A stretch of DNA of 15,168 nt from Halomonas sp. (GTDB lineage Bacteria; Pseudomonadota; Gammaproteobacteria; Pseudomonadales; Halomonadaceae): positions 1 through 15,168 of the forward strand of contig SKVX01000358.1 in NCBI GenBank assembly GCA_007129225.1. The letters are read 5' to 3'. Both the position numbers and the translations under genes were made by a program. The notes below the pieces were generated by a model that saw only the letters and a list, made by a program, of their open reading frames with translations, made no database searches and had not been told where the DNA came from. Positions 13,683 through 15,168 of the stretch are shown one piece after another; positions within the stretch are counted from its first letter, which is position 1; every line of letters begins with the position of its first letter.

Positions 13683-13982
13683 ATGGTCCCGGCCTGGAGC
13701 TTCTTCTGGCGGGTCACCTTCCCGCTGCTGATGCCCACCACCCTGTTCGTGCTGATCAACGCGCTGATCAATGCCGTGCGGGTGGTGGATCACCTGTTCA
13801 TTCTGACCAAGGGTGGGCCCAACAACGCCACCAACCTGCTGCTCTACTACGTCTACGAGAATGCCTTCTCGTTCTTCGACCGCACCTATGCCGCCGCCAT
13901 CACCGTGGTGATCCTGCTGGTGCTGGCGTTGGTGGCCACGGTGAAGTTCACCATCCTCGACCGCAGGACTCACTATCAGTGA
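13683..13982 (+). pseudogene. 5'-truncated sugar/glycerol-3-phosphate-type ABC permease (UgpA/MalF-like) remnant
   Basis: This 99-codon frame starts abruptly in what should be the EAA loop: 'AWSFFWRVTFPLLMPTTLFVLINALI' split over the first membrane segment, then 'ILTKGGPNNATNLLLYYVYENAF' in two parts, a last membrane segment and the typical 'DRRTHYQ' end. Full-length members have about 290-300 residues, so roughly the first 200 are missing. The in-frame bases upstream hit a stop at 13665, and the preceding DNA is the start region of the GNAT-nitrilase gene on the other strand. There is no ribosome site before the ATG at 13683. A functional permease is not possible from this fragment. The boundary at about 13670-13690 is the rearrangement junction. 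Confidence 0.82.
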
Positions 13983-13998
13983 GCACGGGGTACGAATC

Positions 13999-14610
13999 AT
14001 GAGTCAGCCGAGCATGACGGCAACAGGAGCAAGACGGTTCGTCCTTCGGGTGCCGAGCCTGGAGACCAGCGCCGCCTGGCTGCTGGCGCTGATCTGGATC
14101 TTCCCGCTGCTCTATGCCTTCTGGGCGGCCTTCCACCCGGCGGCCTACATGGTGCGTTTCGACCTGTTCGCCCCGCTGACCCTGGAGAACTTCGCCAATG
14201 CCTGGGCCCAGGCGCCGTTCGCCCGCTACTACCTCAATACCTTCCTGCTGCGACAGACCTTCAAGACCATCCCCCGCGAGCTGGAGGATGCCGCCCGGAT
14301 CGAAGGGTGCGGCTGGATGGCGATCCTGCTCAAGGTCTACGTGCCCCTGGCCAAGCCAACCTATCTCGCCTACGGCCTGGTTTCGGTCAGCCACCACTGG
14401 AACAACTTCCTCTGGCCGCTGGTGGTCACCAACTCGGTGGAGAGCCGCCCGCTCACCGTGGGGCTCGGCATCTTCTCCGCACCGGAAACCGGGGTCAACT
14501 GGGCCACCGTCAGCGCCGCCACGCTGCTCAGCATCGCCCCGCTGCTGGTCGCCTTCCTGCTGTTCCAGCGCCAGTTCGTGCAGTCGTTCCTGCGCGCGGG
14601 CATCCGCTGA
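13999..14610 (+). pseudogene. Sugar/glycerol-3-phosphate-type ABC permease (UgpE/MalG-like) with internal in-frame deletion
   Basis: A 203-codon frame whose two ends match the family but whose middle is missing. The N-terminus has the first membrane segment ('WLLALIWIFPLLYAFWAAF', 27-45) and 'FARYYLNTF' (74-82). This passes straight into 'LLRQTFKTIPRELEDAARIEG' (83-103, read in two parts), which in full-length members lies about 80-85 residues further on. Two to three membrane segments are therefore absent, although the EAA loop and the C-terminal two membrane segments remain. Members are normally about 270-290 residues. The frame is intact across the junction near 14236-14253. The partner permease, 16 nt upstream, is also broken, and no cognate ATPase or binding protein is in view. 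It is most likely inactive. Confidence 0.8.
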
Positions 14611-14662
14611 GTGCGTCGAGAGACTACACTCGGCATGAGTCCATCAGCGAAGGAGGAGTCGT

Positions 14663-15168
14663 ATGAGTCAGGGACGCGCGGACGACAGCGGCAAGACCGC
14701 TCGGCTATACCGCATGGTCATGGAAGAGCATCTGTGCCCCTTCGGACTTAAAAGCAAGGACCTGCTAGAGCGGAAGGGATTGGATGTCGAGGATCATCAA
14801 CTAACCACTCGGCAGGAGACGGATGCCTTCATGGAACAGCATGGGGTGGATACGACACCCCAGGCCTTCATCGATGGCCGGCGTATCGGCGGTTACGAGG
14901 AGCTGCGCGAGTACTTCGGCCTGGATTCGCCAAGCGAGGACGAAACCACCTACCAGCCGGTGATCGCGCTTTTTGCTACGGCGTTTCTGCTGGGGCTTGC
15001 CGTTAGCTGGACCGCGACCGGCTCCCTGCTTAGCCCCAGGATGCCGGAATATTTCGTGGCCATCGCCATGGCCCTGCTGGGGCTGCAGAAGCTCAAGGAC
15101 ATAGAGAGCTTCAGCACCATGTTTCTCAACTACGACCTGCTGGCCCAGCGTCAGGTGCGTTATGGCTA
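14663..15168 (+). CDS. Glutaredoxin-MauE/DoxX-like membrane fusion, C-terminus off the right edge
   Basis: I read 168 residues. Residues about 12-88 form a glutaredoxin-like domain: active-site motif Cys25-Pro-Phe-Gly28 followed by 'LKSKDLLERKG', the cis-proline loop 'TTPQAFIDG' (64-72) and 'RIGGYEEL' (74-81). A short acidic linker leads to membrane segments at about 98-117 and 129-143, as in MauE/DoxX-type redox membrane proteins, which handle thiol or disulphide transfer at the inner membrane. The second active-site cysteine is Gly (CPFG rather than CPFC), so the domain should act by a monothiol mechanism or with a cysteine from the membrane part. Start: ATG at 14663 with a near-perfect AAGGAGGAG (14650-14658). 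It lies 52 nt after the permease relic and is probably unrelated to it in function. Confidence 0.85.
   Translation, partial: MSQGRADDSGKTARLYRMVMEEHLCPFGLKSKDLLERKGLDVEDHQLTTRQETDAFMEQHGVDTTPQAFIDGRRIGGYEELREYFGLDSPSEDETTYQPVIALFATAFLLGLAVSWTATGSLLSPRMPEYFVAIAMALLGLQKLKDIESFSTMFLNYDLLAQRQVRYG

Noticed and set aside
13643..13771. Longer GNAT-nitrilase N-terminus from 13771 or 13684
   Set aside because: The extra residues are antisense to the permease remnant and not GNAT-like; MSLDDLHLNL at 13642 is a natural domain start.
1..15168. CRISPR arrays, tRNA/rRNA genes, insertion sequences, phage or attachment sites
   Set aside because: I saw no regularly spaced repeats, cloverleaf sequence, transposase or integrase motifs, or terminal inverted repeats; the permease remnants look like deletions rather than insertions.

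Overview
The window looks like a chromosomal stretch from a gammaproteobacterium. A Halomonas-type halophile is my best guess, because the secreted substrate-binding protein is very acidic, most genes are GC-rich, and the right side carries an mtfA homologue, a GNAT-nitrilase fusion and a glutaredoxin-MauE fusion. This placement is inference from gene content; there is no rRNA or tRNA to anchor it.

Left part (1 to about 5812, minus strand): an operon for a peptide/nickel-family (SBP family 5) ABC importer. In transcription order it reads: a possible 36-codon leader ORF, ATPase 1 (DppD-like), ATPase 2 (DppF-like), permease 2 (DppC-like), binding protein (DppA-like), permease 1 (DppB-like, cut by the window edge). 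Having the ATPases first and the binding protein fourth is not the usual A-B-C-D-F order. A perfect 9-bp hairpin follows the binding-protein stop codon.

Centre (5813 to 6329): an A+T-rich divergent control region. It holds two plausible sigma-70 promoters, one for the importer and one for the catabolic genes, and three copies of a TTGTAT-type inverted repeat. A fourth copy lies upstream of a GntR/FCD regulator gene.

Middle (6330 to 11255, plus strand): a class V aminotransferase of the serine/aspartate/alanine-glyoxylate type, the GntR-family regulator, a MhpD/FAH-fold hydratase-like enzyme, a beta-hydroxyacid dehydrogenase (tartronate semialdehyde reductase-like) and a D-2-hydroxyacid dehydrogenase (glyoxylate/hydroxypyruvate reductase-like). 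Importer, regulator, shared operators and oxo-acid enzymes look like one self-contained uptake-and-catabolism locus. It probably acts on an amino or amide-type compound that is turned into glyoxylate/hydroxypyruvate-level intermediates. The true substrate cannot be read from the sequence.

Right part (11230 to 15168): on the minus strand, a GNAT-nitrilase fusion followed 4 nt later by mtfA, which overlaps the dehydrogenase gene convergently. On the plus strand are the remains of a sugar/glycerol-3-phosphate-type ABC transporter. One permease has lost about its first 200 residues, and the other shows an apparently clean in-frame internal deletion of roughly 80 residues. A glutaredoxin-MauE-like membrane fusion follows and is cut by the right edge. 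No mobile element, CRISPR array or RNA gene was found.
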